Origin: Solirubrobacter ginsenosidimutans
Lineage (GTDB): Bacteria > Actinomycetota > Thermoleophilia > Solirubrobacterales > Solirubrobacteraceae
DNA: 64,000 nucleotides
Assembly (NCBI RefSeq): GCF_027587205.1
Contig: NZ_JAPDOD010000024.1
Coordinates: forward strand, 88,497 to 152,496
Reading direction: 5' to 3'
Within the stretch, counting starts at the first letter, position 1; the number at the start of each line of letters is the position of its first letter. Positions 47,811 to 57,231 of the stretch are shown here, piece after piece. The notes beneath the pieces were generated by a model that saw only the letters and a program-made list of their open reading frames with translations, had not been told where the DNA came from and ran no database searches. The position numbers and the translations under genes were made by a program.

Positions 47811-49022
47811 CTAGCGGGTGGTGCGGGGGCGGCCGCCGTTGCCGCGGGTGCGGCGGCGGCGGGCGCCGGGGCTGGGCGCCGTGGTGTGGGGGCGGGCGGT
47901 GGCCGGGGCGAGGCCCGCGCGCTCGAACTGGTGGTGCAGGCTCAGGGCGGCGGCGATCTTGCCGACGTCGCGGGCCTGTTCGGCCTCGACGAACGTGATG
48001 CCGATGCCCGTCTTGCCCGCGCGGCCGGTGCGGCCGATGCGGTGGACGTAGGACTCGCGGTCGTCCGGGGCGTCGAAGTTGATCACGTGCGAGATGCCGG
48101 TGACGTCGATGCCGCGGGCGGCGACGTCGGTGGCGACGAGGGTGTCGACCTTGCCCGAGCCGAACTCGGCCAGGGCGCGCTCACGCTGGTTCTGGGACTT
48201 GTTGCCGTGCATGGCGACGGCGCGGACGCCTTCGTTGCCCAGCCGCTTGACCAACCGGTCGGCGCCGCGCTTGGTGCGCACGAAGACGAGGGCGAGGTCG
48301 CGGTCCTCGGCGCGGAGCTCCTCGACCAGCGCGCGGATGCGCGTGTCGCGGTCCACGGCGCGGAAGCGGTGCTCGATCTCGGCCTTGTGCTCGGCCGGCG
48401 GGCGGTGCTCGTGGCGGACCGCGTCCTGCGTGTAGTCGGACGCGATGCGGCCGACCTCGCCGTCGAGCGTGGCCGAGAAGAAGAGGGTCTGGCGATCCTG
48501 CGGGACCTGGCGGACGATGCGGTCGACGGCGGGGCGGAAGCCCATGTCGAGCATGCGGTCGGCCTCGTCCAGGACGAGGATCTCGACGTTCGAGAGCGAG
48601 ATCGAGCGGCGCTGGAGCAGGTCCTCGAGGCGACCCGGCGTGGCCACGACGATGTGGGCCGCACGGGCGTTCTTGGTCTGCTTCTCGAAGCCGACGCCGC
48701 CGTAGACGGCGGCGACGTTGATGCCGCGGGCCTCGGCCATCGGCCGCGACTCCTCGACGATCTGGCTCACGAGCTCACGCGTCGGCGCGAGGATGAGCGC
48801 GGAGATCTTGCGGACCTTCGGGTCGAGCACGTCGATGATCGGCGCGGCGAAGGCGATCGTCTTGCCCGAGCCCGTGGGGCTCTTGGCGAGCACGTCGACC
48901 CCATCGAGGACGTCCTCGATGACGAGCGCCTGGATGGCGAAGGGATTGGTGATGCCTCGGTCGGCGAGCGCGCCCACGACAGGCTGCGACAGGCCGAGTT
49001 CGGCAAAGGACTTCTGTGACAA
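47811..49022 (-). CDS. DEAD-box RNA helicase
   Basis: ATP-dependent RNA helicase with all core motifs: Q-motif FAELGLSQPVV...PFAIQ, I SPTGSGKT, Ia APTRELV, Ib TPGR, II DEAD, III SAT, IV LVFVRTKRGADRLV, V ATDVAARGID and VI HRIGRTGRAGKTG. The C-terminus is short and basic (GARRRRTRGNGGRPRTTR). TTG 49022 has GGAG nine nt upstream and gives the usual family start; the frame remains open to 49154, so a longer form is possible. A likely role is ribosome assembly or cold adaptation. Confidence 0.93.
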   Translation of the reverse strand: MSQKSFAELGLSQPVVGALADRGITNPFAIQALVIEDVLDGVDVLAKSPTGSGKTIAFAAPIIDVLDPKVRKISALILAPTRELVSQIVEESRPMAEARGINVAAVYGGVGFEKQTKNARAAHIVVATPGRLEDLLQRRSISLSNVEILVLDEADRMLDMGFRPAVDRIVRQVPQDRQTLFFSATLDGEVGRIASDYTQDAVRHEHRPPAEHKAEIEHRFRAVDRDTRIRALVEELRAEDRDLALVFVRTKRGADRLVKRLGNEGVRAVAMHGNKSQNQRERALAEFGSGKVDTLVATDVAARGIDVTGISHVINFDAPDDRESYVHRIGRTGRAGKTGIGITFVEAEQARDVGKIAAALSLHHQFERAGLAPATARPHTTAPSPGARRRRTRGNGGRPRTTR

Positions 49023-49206
49023 AGCTTGGTACTCCTTGGCGGCGCTGAGAGCGGCCGTAAACGATTCGGGAGGCTTGGCTGAACCCGAACCGCCCGGATG
49101 GCGGGACTCAAGAGCGCGCGAACCTCGCGGGCAGCCGAATGCCACCCGTTGCAACTACGTTAGCAGCGACTCACTCCGCACACTGCAGGGGTAACAGCAC
49201 TAAACA

Positions 49207-50490
49207 ATGTCGAGACAGGACCGACGAGAGCAGGCCGGGCGCATCGCGCGGGGCACGAGGGACTGGGCCGGACGGACCGGCGAGGACGTCGCCGACCGCC
49301 TCGGCCGGGCCTGGGGAGCGGTGCGCGACCGCAACGCCGGAAAGCCGGAGCTCGAGCCGCCGCAGCGCGACGACGCCGACCTCGACGACGATGCGCTGTT
49401 CTCGCGCGACCGCCGGCGCGAGGCGGAGAAGCTCGGCCACGCGAACATCCTCGTCATCGGCCAGACCGGGGTCGGCAAGAGCACGCTGATCAACGCGATC
49501 TTCCGCAAGCCGCTGGCCGCCACGGCCACCGGGCGGCCGGTCACCAAGGTCGTCCAGCGCTTCGAGGACCCCGACGTGCCGGTGACGCTCTACGACACCA
49601 AGGGCGTCGAGCTGGGGGACTCCAAGCGAACGATCATCCGCGACTACAAGCGGCTGATCGCCAAGCACCGCAAGGGCCCGCCCGAGGAGCACATCCATCT
49701 GCTCTGGTACTGCATGGACGCGGGCCAGACGCGGGTCGAGGACTACGACGTCGAGATCATGCGCGAGCTCGCCGAGGAGGTCCCCGTGATCCTCGTGTTC
49801 ACGCAGGTGATCGACGAGGAGCGCGCCGACGGCCTCGCGGCGGCGGTGCGCGACGCGAACCTCGCACTGGTCGGCAACCACCCGGTCCGCACGCTCGCGC
49901 AGCCTCGCACGATCGGCGCGCAGACCCTGCCGACGCGCGGGCTGGAGGAGCTCGTGCGGCTGACGAACGACATCCTCCCCGAGGCGGTGAGGCGGGCGTT
50001 CGTAAACGCCCAGGGTGTAGTCATCGAGCTGAAGGTCGATCAGGCGCGGGCGGTCGTCGTCGCCGCATCAGCCGCCGCGGCCGGGGCGGCGGCCGCGCCC
50101 GTGCCGATGGCGGACGCCATGCTGCTGCGCCCGATCCAGCTGGGGATGCTCGCGGGCGTGACCGCGATCTTCGGCATCGAGCTCTCCAACCACCAGGCGC
50201 GCGACCTCCTGAAGGCCGCGATCGGCCAGGGCAGCATGGAGCGGGCGGGCAAGAAGCTCGTCAGGGAGCTCTCGGCGCGGATGCCGGGCGGGAACGTGAT
50301 CAACGCCGCCGTGGCCGGGACGCTGACCGGCGCGCTCGGCGAGGCCTATGTGCGGCTCTGCGCCGAGATCCTGCGCCGGCAGGCCGACGGAAGGCCGATG
50401 CCCGACCCGGAGATGGTCGACTTCCTGATGGAGATGTACAACCGCTTGCTCAGGCGGGGCGAACGGCCCGGACCTGATACACCGAGATGA
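49207..50490 (+). CDS. Era/Toc-type GTPase with C-terminal DUF697-like helical domain
   Basis: A 427-residue GTPase. Basic and Arg-rich residues 1-70 precede G1 GQTGVGKSTLINAI near 84, G3 YDTKG, and a G4 position reading FTQVID instead of the usual NKxD/TKxD. The C-terminal 150 residues form an Ala-rich amphipathic region resembling DUF697 (VVVAASAAAAGAAAAPVPMA, IQLGMLAGVTAIFGIEL), likely to associate with membrane. The role is unknown. Its 3' end overlaps the convergent cfa gene by 41 bp. Confidence 0.87.
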   Translation: MSRQDRREQAGRIARGTRDWAGRTGEDVADRLGRAWGAVRDRNAGKPELEPPQRDDADLDDDALFSRDRRREAEKLGHANILVIGQTGVGKSTLINAIFRKPLAATATGRPVTKVVQRFEDPDVPVTLYDTKGVELGDSKRTIIRDYKRLIAKHRKGPPEEHIHLLWYCMDAGQTRVEDYDVEIMRELAEEVPVILVFTQVIDEERADGLAAAVRDANLALVGNHPVRTLAQPRTIGAQTLPTRGLEELVRLTNDILPEAVRRAFVNAQGVVIELKVDQARAVVVAASAAAAGAAAAPVPMADAMLLRPIQLGMLAGVTAIFGIELSNHQARDLLKAAIGQGSMERAGKKLVRELSARMPGGNVINAAVAGTLTGALGEAYVRLCAEILRRQADGRPMPDPEMVDFLMEMYNRLLRRGERPGPDTPR

Positions 50491-51655
50491 AGCCGCTCTC
50501 GAAGCCCTGGCGCGACACCCGCAAGTAGATCCGCCAGACCCGTACCCGCTCGTCGCCGCCGAGCTCCCGCGCCCGCTCGATATTGGACTCGAAGCGCTTC
50601 TGCCACTCCAGGAGCGTCCGCGCGTAGTCGTCCGGGAAGTCCTCGATGTGCCGCGAGTGGAATCCGGCCCGCTCGAGCGCGAGCTGGATCCGCGAGAGGT
50701 GCAGCGGCGCCGCGTCCGGGAACACGTAGCGCTCGGAGAACGGACCCGCCTCGGCCTCCCCGACCCGCAGCCGCGCGATCCCGTGGTTGAGCAGCCGCCC
50801 GCCGGGCCGCAGCAGCGAGTAGAGCTTCGCCGCGTACAGGTCGATGTTGGCCGAGCCGACGTGCTCGACCATCCCGATCGAGGCGATCGCGTCGAACGTC
50901 TCGCCCGCGATCTCGCGGTAGTCCATGACGCGGATGTCGATCTTGTCGGCCAGGCCGGCCGCCGCGGCGCGCTCGCGGGCGAGCTCCGCCTGGGGCTCTG
51001 ACAACGTGATCCCGGTGACGTGGACGCCGAACTCGCGGGCGGCGTGCAGGGCGAACGCGCCCCAGCCGCAGCCGACGTCCAGCACCCGCTCGCCCGGCTG
51101 CAGCGCGAGCTTGGTGCAGACCAGGTCGAGCTTCGTCCGCTGCGCCTCTTCGAGGGTCGTCGCGCCGCGCGAGAAGACCGCGCACGAGTACGTCATCGAC
51201 TCGTCCAGGAAGAGCGAGAAGTACTCGTTGGAGAGGCTGTAGTGGTGCGTGACCGCGCGCTTGTCGCGCAGGATCGAGTGGCGCTTGCCCTTCGGGCGCA
51301 GCTCCATCTCGGGAACCTTCGGGACGTGCCGCAGCGCGCCCGCCTTCACCGCCGCCAGGGCGATGTCGAGCTTCGCGCGGTTCTCGATCGGCGGCGGCGA
51401 CCACTTCGCGATCAGCGCCAGCGCCTCGTCGATGTCGTCGACGTCGATGCCGCCGCTCACGTAGGCGCGGCCGAGACCGAGCTGCCCGGGCGCGCGCAGC
51501 ACGTGGCCGAACGCCTCGGGTGAGGTGATGCGGAACGTGGGTCCGCCTCCGCCATTGGTGGCGGGCAGCGACGTGCCGTCCCAGAGCTCCAACGCGAACG
51601 GGCGGTCCGGCAGAGCCTGGGCAAGCGCGGAGCTGAGCTCGCGCGTGCCGCTCAC
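50450..51655 (-). CDS. Cyclopropane-fatty-acyl-phospholipid synthase family methyltransferase
   Basis: A 401-residue enzyme that adds a methylene group from SAM across acyl double bonds, or a related mycolic/methyl-transfer activity. The N-terminal domain (LGLGRAYVSGGIDVDDIDEA) is followed by AVTHHYSLSNEYFSLFLDES, MTYSCAVFSRGATTLEEAQR, the SAM motif VLDVGCGWGAFALHAAREFG, MVEHVGSANIDLYAAKLYSL and FPDDYARTLLEWQKRF. The GTG start overlaps the desaturase stop, so cfa and the desaturase are coupled and would act on the same lipid. Confidence 0.93.
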   Translation of the reverse strand: MSGTRELSSALAQALPDRPFALELWDGTSLPATNGGGGPTFRITSPEAFGHVLRAPGQLGLGRAYVSGGIDVDDIDEALALIAKWSPPPIENRAKLDIALAAVKAGALRHVPKVPEMELRPKGKRHSILRDKRAVTHHYSLSNEYFSLFLDESMTYSCAVFSRGATTLEEAQRTKLDLVCTKLALQPGERVLDVGCGWGAFALHAAREFGVHVTGITLSEPQAELARERAAAAGLADKIDIRVMDYREIAGETFDAIASIGMVEHVGSANIDLYAAKLYSLLRPGGRLLNHGIARLRVGEAEAGPFSERYVFPDAAPLHLSRIQLALERAGFHSRHIEDFPDDYARTLLEWQKRFESNIERARELGGDERVRVWRIYLRVSRQGFESGFISVYQVRAVRPA

Positions 51656-52581
51656 GTCACGAGCTTGGCGGCCTGGCGCTCGGGAGCGATGCGCACGACG
51701 TCCCACGCCAGACCGGTCTTCTCGAGCGCCCAGATGACCCACGCGGAGGGGTCGAACTGCCAGCGCTTCAGACCGTGGCGGGCTGAAGTCGGGAAGGCGT
51801 GATGGCTGTTGTGCCAGGCCTCCCCGAACGTGAAGAACGAGAGCCACCCGAGGTTGCGCGACTCGTCGTTGGTGTTGAAGGTCCGCTTGCCGAAGAAGTG
51901 GCAGAGCGAGTTGATGCTGTAGGTCGAGTGGTGCAGGACCAGCATCCGCACGGCGCCGCCCCACAGCAGGCCGGTGAGGCCCTCGGCGACCGTGCCGCCG
52001 ATCGCCCACCCGAGCAGGAACGGCACGGCGAGGCCGGCCAGCACCCACACGACGAACGTGCGGCTGATGAAGTTGACGATCGGATCGGCGATCAGATCCG
52101 GCGCGTAGCGTGTCTTCAGCCCGCGCTCGGTGTGGATGAACAGCCAGCCCACGTGCGCGTGCAGCAGCCCGCGCAGCGCGCCCTTGACGCCGTGCCCGTG
52201 GTCCACGTGCGGCGAGTGCGGATCACCCGGGCGGTCCGAGTACGCGTGGTGCTTGCGGTGGTCGGCGACCCAGGAGATGACCGGGCCCTCGATCGCGGCA
52301 GAGCCCAGCGCGGCGAGGATCGCGCGCACGGCCTTGCCGGTCTTGAACGCGCGGTGCGTGAAGAGCCGGTGGAACCCGACGGTGATGCCCAGGCCGGTCG
52401 CGACGTACATGATCGCGAACACGATCAGGTCGCTCCAACCCAATAGCTCGGACCAGACCTGCCAGGCCACGAGGCCGAGGGCAAGAATTGGGAGCACTGT
52501 GATCGTCCCGGTGAGGAACCGGTCGAGATTCTCGTTGGCGACGGGCTGGACGTCGTCGCGCTCGGTGGCGGTTGCGGCCAT
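51652..52581 (-). CDS. Membrane fatty acid (acyl-CoA/acyl-lipid) desaturase
   Basis: Di-iron desaturase of 309 residues with the three histidine boxes HRLFTH, HRKHH and HNSHH. The membrane segments (ITVLPILALGLVAWQVWSEL and LIVFAIMYVATGLGITVGFH) and STYSINSLCHFFGKRTF fit the delta-9 type. ATG 52581 is preferred over an upstream GTG at 52599. Overlap with the cfa gene suggests unsaturation followed by cyclopropanation of membrane lipids. Confidence 0.94.
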   Translation of the reverse strand: MAATATERDDVQPVANENLDRFLTGTITVLPILALGLVAWQVWSELLGWSDLIVFAIMYVATGLGITVGFHRLFTHRAFKTGKAVRAILAALGSAAIEGPVISWVADHRKHHAYSDRPGDPHSPHVDHGHGVKGALRGLLHAHVGWLFIHTERGLKTRYAPDLIADPIVNFISRTFVVWVLAGLAVPFLLGWAIGGTVAEGLTGLLWGGAVRMLVLHHSTYSINSLCHFFGKRTFNTNDESRNLGWLSFFTFGEAWHNSHHAFPTSARHGLKRWQFDPSAWVIWALEKTGLAWDVVRIAPERQAAKLVT

Positions 52582-52662
52582 CGAGCGCAAGTCTCGCACG
52601 TCACCGCAAGTTCACGCCTCAACGAGCGTTCCGGCTCTCATGCAACGCCCCTCCATCGCTCT

Positions 52663-54252
52663 CTAAGGCTTGCGGCCGGATGCCGCATCGGAGCCGCGGT
52701 CGCGCTCCCTCTTCCGCGACCGCGGCTCCACCTTCTTTTTCTTCTTCGGCTTCGGCTTGGGCAGCGTCACGCGGATCGCGCGCTGCTCGACGCCGAGCGG
52801 TCCGCTCGGGCCCTGGGCGGTGATCCGCAGCGTGTAGCGGCCGCGGCCGGGCGGACGCCAGGAGAGCGTCTGCACGCCGCGCGAGACCTTCAGGTCACGC
52901 GACAGGCTCATCCCGCGCGTGCCCCAGATCCGGACCTTGACGGTCGAGATCTTCGAGATCGAGAACCGGATCGTGCTCGTGCGGTCCCAGCGCACCTTGT
53001 GCAACGGCGTGAGGTCGATCTTCGTCGGCTCGTGCTCGTAGCGCTTGAACCGCTTGCCGGCGCTGCAGTAGACCCGCCGGTGGACGCGGTCGCAGAGGTT
53101 CGCCAAGAAGCCGGCGATCAGCGAGTGGTAGTTGAGCGTCGCCTCGGCGCCGTGCTCGGAGTACAGCGACCAGGCGCCCGTGTCGTATTCGGCGACCTCG
53201 CGCCGCGTCGCCCGCTCGCCGGTCGCGAACAGCTTCTCGGCGCGCTTGGAGTGCAGCAGCGCGGCGGCGTCGCGCAGGCCGATGACCGCCTGCAGGCCGC
53301 CGTTGAAGACCAGATGGCCGGGCGCGAAGGAGTACAGGAGGTAGTGGTGGCCGCCGGGCGCGCGCACCGAGATCCCGTTCGGCGGCCCCTTCTCGAACGC
53401 GCCGAGGGCGCTGAGCGCGGCGCGCCGCCAGCGCTCCTTCCCCATCGCGCGGTAGCCGCGCGAGAGCGCCTGGATCGCGGTCGCCTGCGTCATCCCGCTC
53501 ACCCACGGCGGCGAACCGGTCCCGTACGCGAAGTAGTACTCGAACGCGAGATACCCGCTGCGCTGCGCGCCGAGCGCGGACAGCCGGTCCAGCGACTTGG
53601 CCATCGCGCCCGGGCGGCACCGGTCCCGCTTGGTGTGGCTGCGCAGCGCCGCCAGGCAGGCGCCGGCAATCGCGTTCGCCCGGCCCCAGCTGGCCAGCGG
53701 CTGCAGCTGCAGCCCGTGGCCGGGGTAGTACTGGAAGACCGCGGGGTCGGCGTCGGGGCTCGTCCGGAAGCCCGCCGCGGGCATCGGCGCGGTGGCCCAG
53801 AAGTGGGTGTTGGTGCGCAGGATCAGGAAGGTCGGCCGCAGCCGGTCGACCGTGAGCATGTGCGCGGCGGCGAGCGTGCGGATCGTGGCGATCACGTACG
53901 CCAGCTCGTCGTGGCGCACGCCGGTCAGCTTTGCGACGGTCGTGTTGGCGTTCGCCCAGTCCTTGCGCAGGCTCGCCTCCAGGCCGGGTGAGATGTGGCC
54001 CGTCAGCTGCGCGACGCGCAGCGAGGCCTCGACCGTCGGCGACTTGCGGGTCCTCGCGATCTCCGCGCGCAGCCACTGCTCGTACTGCTGCTGCCGGAAC
54101 GCCGGGATCGCGTTGTCCTTGGGCGGCAGCGAATCCAGCGGCGAGCCCGGCGGCGCGGGCGACGGCCTCGGGATCCGGGCCAGCGGCTTCACGGCGTCGC
54201 TCCCGCAGCCGGCAAGGACGAGAAGGACGAGCAACAGGACGAAGCGGGGCAT
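52663..54252 (-). CDS. Secreted D-glucuronyl C5-epimerase-like lipoprotein
   Basis: A 529-residue exported protein. The lipobox LAGC follows a hydrophobic helix. The central part (FRTSPDADPAVFQYYPGHGL, AFEYYFAYGTGSPPWVSGMT, QATAIQALSRGYRAMG, YLLYSFAPGHLVFNGGLQAV, YDTGAWSLYSEHGAEATLNY) matches the C-terminal domain of glucuronyl C5-epimerases, seen in alpha/alpha-barrel enzymes acting on uronates. A beta-sandwich domain and a Lys/Arg-rich tail follow. Its polysaccharide target is unknown. Confidence 0.85.
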   Translation of the reverse strand: MPRFVLLLVLLVLAGCGSDAVKPLARIPRPSPAPPGSPLDSLPPKDNAIPAFRQQQYEQWLRAEIARTRKSPTVEASLRVAQLTGHISPGLEASLRKDWANANTTVAKLTGVRHDELAYVIATIRTLAAAHMLTVDRLRPTFLILRTNTHFWATAPMPAAGFRTSPDADPAVFQYYPGHGLQLQPLASWGRANAIAGACLAALRSHTKRDRCRPGAMAKSLDRLSALGAQRSGYLAFEYYFAYGTGSPPWVSGMTQATAIQALSRGYRAMGKERWRRAALSALGAFEKGPPNGISVRAPGGHHYLLYSFAPGHLVFNGGLQAVIGLRDAAALLHSKRAEKLFATGERATRREVAEYDTGAWSLYSEHGAEATLNYHSLIAGFLANLCDRVHRRVYCSAGKRFKRYEHEPTKIDLTPLHKVRWDRTSTIRFSISKISTVKVRIWGTRGMSLSRDLKVSRGVQTLSWRPPGRGRYTLRITAQGPSGPLGVEQRAIRVTLPKPKPKKKKKVEPRSRKRERDRGSDAASGRKP

Positions 54253-54378
54253 CCAGCCCGTGTGATCGGCGTCCTGCACGGCTCCTTCAGTGTGCTCGCT
54301 GCGGCCGCGCCCAAACACGCCCGAAGGACGAGGATCGTGGGTACGCTTGCCCGATCTGAGTGCAAGGAGAGAGCCGCG

Positions 54379-56001
54379 ATGCAGGGTTTGATGCAGTCCT
54401 ATCCGCTGACGCTCACCCACGTCTTCCGGCGTGCCGAGCGACTCTTCCCGGAGAAGGAGATCGCGACGGTCCAGGGCGACGGGATCGTGCGCGTCACCTA
54501 CGGGGAGTGGGCGGAGCGCACGCGCCGCCTGGCAGGGGTCCTGGACGCGCTGGAGATCTCCGCGGACGCCCGCGTCGGCACCTTCGCGTGGAACACGGCG
54601 CGCCATCTCGAGCTCTACTTCGCGGCTCCCTGTAGCGGGCGCGTTCTGCACACCCTGAATATTCGGCTCTTCCCGGACGACGTCGTCTACATCGCCGATC
54701 ACGCCGAGGACGAGATCGTCTTCGTCGACCGATCGCTGCTGAAGGCCTTCTGGCCGCTGGTCGATCGCTTCGAGACCGTCAAGCACGTCGTGGTGATGGA
54801 CGACGGGGGCGACAACGAGGTGCCCGACGATCCGCGGGTCCACGACTACGAGGATCTCCTCGCCAAGGCCGATCCGGTTGAGTTCCCGGTGATCGAGGAC
54901 GAGAACCAGGCCGCGGCGATGTGTTACACGAGCGGTACGACCGGCCACCCGAAGGGCGTCGTCTACTCGCACCGCTCGACCGTCCTGCACTCGATGGGCT
55001 CGCTCGTGGCCGACGCCGCGGGCGTCAGCGAGCGCGACACGATCATGCCGGTGGTGCCGATGTTCCACGCCAACGCGTGGGGCCTGTGCCAGGCGGCGGT
55101 GATGGCCGGTTCAGCGCTCGCGATGCCGGGGTCGAACATGCAGCCGAAGGCGATCGCCTCGCTGATGGAGGCCGAGAAGGTCACGCTGGCGGCGGGCGTG
55201 CCGACGATCTGGATGGGCGTGTTGCCCGAGCTCGAGGGCCGCGACCTGTCGTCGCTGCGCGAGATCCTCTGCGGCGGGTCGGCGGTGCCGAAGTCTTTGA
55301 GCGAGGCCTACCGGGAGCAGGTCGGGCTGCCGATCCTGCAGGCCTGGGGGATGACCGAGACGTCGCCGGTGGCGACCACCGGGCGGGTGAAGTCGACGCT
55401 GGCGGACCGCTCCGACGAGGAGCTCGCCGACCTGCGCGCGGCGCAGGGCCTCGCGATCCCGCTGGTGGACCTGCGGATCGTCGAGCCCGGAACCGACGAC
55501 GAGCTGCCCTGGGACGGCGAGGCGCGCGGCGAGCTGCAGGCGCGCGGCCCGTGGATCGCGGCCGGCTATTACAACGACGAGCGCTCGTCGGAGTCCTTCA
55601 CCGCGGACGGCTGGCTGCGGACCGGGGACGTCGCGACGATCAGCTCCAACGGCTACGTCCGGCTGGTGGACCGCACGAAGGACCTCGTCAAGTCCGGCGG
55701 CGAATGGATCTCCAGCGTCGAGCTCGAGAACGCGATCATGGCGCACCCGAAGGTGGCCGAGGCCGCGGTGATCGGGATTCCCGACGAGAAGTGGAGCGAG
55801 CGCCCGCTCGCCTGCGTCGTCCCCGAGGGCGACGCGGAGATCACGCTGGACGAGCTGAAGGCGTTCCTCGCCGAGCGCGTGCCGAAGTGGTGGATCCCGA
55901 ACGATTTGGAGATCATCGACGAGGTTCCGAAGACCTCAGTGGGCAAGTTCTCCAAGAAAACGCTGCGTGAGCAGTTCGCGCACCGACAGACCGCCGCCTA
56001 A
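54379..56001 (+). CDS. Fatty-acid-CoA ligase (AMP-forming)
   Basis: A 540-residue acyl-CoA synthetase. The P-loop is MCYTSGTTGHPKGVVYSHRS, then PMFHANAWGLCQAAVMAGSA, LREILCGGSAVP, QAWGMTETSP, the A8 hinge LRTGDVATISSNGYVRLVDR, VKSGGEWISSVELENAIMAH and the catalytic Lys in KTSVGKFSKKTLREQF. The pattern fits medium/long-chain AlkK-type ligases. ATG 54379 follows AAGGAGA. It is divergent from the epimerase-like gene. Confidence 0.94.
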   Translation: MQGLMQSYPLTLTHVFRRAERLFPEKEIATVQGDGIVRVTYGEWAERTRRLAGVLDALEISADARVGTFAWNTARHLELYFAAPCSGRVLHTLNIRLFPDDVVYIADHAEDEIVFVDRSLLKAFWPLVDRFETVKHVVVMDDGGDNEVPDDPRVHDYEDLLAKADPVEFPVIEDENQAAAMCYTSGTTGHPKGVVYSHRSTVLHSMGSLVADAAGVSERDTIMPVVPMFHANAWGLCQAAVMAGSALAMPGSNMQPKAIASLMEAEKVTLAAGVPTIWMGVLPELEGRDLSSLREILCGGSAVPKSLSEAYREQVGLPILQAWGMTETSPVATTGRVKSTLADRSDEELADLRAAQGLAIPLVDLRIVEPGTDDELPWDGEARGELQARGPWIAAGYYNDERSSESFTADGWLRTGDVATISSNGYVRLVDRTKDLVKSGGEWISSVELENAIMAHPKVAEAAVIGIPDEKWSERPLACVVPEGDAEITLDELKAFLAERVPKWWIPNDLEIIDEVPKTSVGKFSKKTLREQFAHRQTAA

Positions 56002-56043
56002 ACAGGTCCGATTGCGTTAGGGCGCGGCTAGGTTTGGCGCGCC

Positions 56044-57231
56044 ATGATGAGAACGTCGCTCATCGCGGTGGTCGGCCTGACCGCCGCTGCCGCACCTGCC
56101 ACGGCCGGTGCGGCTGAGCTCACGCCGGCCGGTCCGGCGACGCTGCTTTCCCAGTGGACCGGCCCAGTCACGCTGGAAGGCCGCCCGCCTGAGGTCCTGG
56201 TCGCCGCGCGGATCGAGGTCGGCGCCGGCGGCAGCGCGGGGACGGTGCGCGTCCGTGCGCGCTATCGCGACGCGAACGCGGTCGGCGACCCGGTGCAGAT
56301 CCCTGCCGAGCCCGGGACCTACACGTTTCCGGCGCCGCACATCCGCTGGGACTATCGAGGCAGCCAGATCGGCCTCGACCAGGAGACCGGTGGGCACGCG
56401 ATCTTGCAGCAGAGCACGTGCGTCCCGTCGGCCTTTCCCGGCGGCGACCCGTGCGAGAACACGCGCGTGAACGTCTTCAACCCGCCCGGTGGCGAGGGCG
56501 CCCCGTCGGAGGTTCGCAAGGGCGCGAAGCTCGCGATGGAGGGCGTCTATGAGCCCGACCTCGATCAGGACCTCGTCGGCGACACGACCGAGGACCGGAC
56601 CGACCTGCGGATCTCCAGCGCTCCGGCGCGCGAGGTCGACGGCCGCTTGCGGATCGAAGTCACCGTCACCAACGCCGGTCCGCTCAGCGCCGACCGGCCG
56701 GTGCTCACCGCGCCGGTTCTCGCCGGCGGGCGCTGGGAGGGCAGTTGCACCCCGATCGTCGGCTATCCGACGTGCGTGACGCCGGCGCTGGCGGCGGGTG
56801 AGACGCGCGTGTTCGTCTTCCGCGCCGACGCGCCGGAGGCCGTCGGGGCGACGTTCACGATCGCGTCGGAAGGGCCGGATCTCGTGCCGCTCGACAACAC
56901 GTCGGGTGCCGCGTTCCTCGCCGCGCCCGCGTTCGACCTCGCAGCCGCCGACCGGCAGCGACTCGGCAAGGGCGTCAAGGTCCAGGTACGCGGCGTTCGT
57001 GCCGGGCGGGCGCGCGTGACGGTGGCATTCACGGTGCGCGGCCGCGCGGTCAAGGTCGCCAGGATCGTCACGTTGAAGCCATACACGGCGCGGCCGGTCA
57101 CGGTGAGGGCGACGGGTGCGAAGCTGCGCTCGCTCCGGCGCGCGGCCGCGAAGGGCCCGCTGAGCGCCGAGATCACGGTGCGCACGATCAGCGGCAAGAC
57201 GCCCGTCACGGCGAAGACCACGGTGCTGTGA
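56044..57231 (+). CDS. Secreted protein, first of two tandem paralogues
   Basis: A 395-residue exported protein with signal peptide SLIAVVGLTAAAAPATAGAA. The first half is a beta domain ending in the motif GTYTFPAPHIRW. An Asp-rich loop (EPDLDQDLVGDTTEDRTDLR) resembling EF-hand/thrombospondin-3 calcium-binding sequence leads into a CARDB/DUF11-like domain (VTVTNAGPLSADRPVLTAPV) and a C-terminal beta region (TVAFTVRGRAVKVARIVTL). The next gene is clearly homologous across this layout. The function is unknown; a surface or adhesive role is possible. Confidence 0.83.
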   Translation: MMRTSLIAVVGLTAAAAPATAGAAELTPAGPATLLSQWTGPVTLEGRPPEVLVAARIEVGAGGSAGTVRVRARYRDANAVGDPVQIPAEPGTYTFPAPHIRWDYRGSQIGLDQETGGHAILQQSTCVPSAFPGGDPCENTRVNVFNPPGGEGAPSEVRKGAKLAMEGVYEPDLDQDLVGDTTEDRTDLRISSAPAREVDGRLRIEVTVTNAGPLSADRPVLTAPVLAGGRWEGSCTPIVGYPTCVTPALAAGETRVFVFRADAPEAVGATFTIASEGPDLVPLDNTSGAAFLAAPAFDLAAADRQRLGKGVKVQVRGVRAGRARVTVAFTVRGRAVKVARIVTLKPYTARPVTVRATGAKLRSLRRAAAKGPLSAEITVRTISGKTPVTAKTTVL

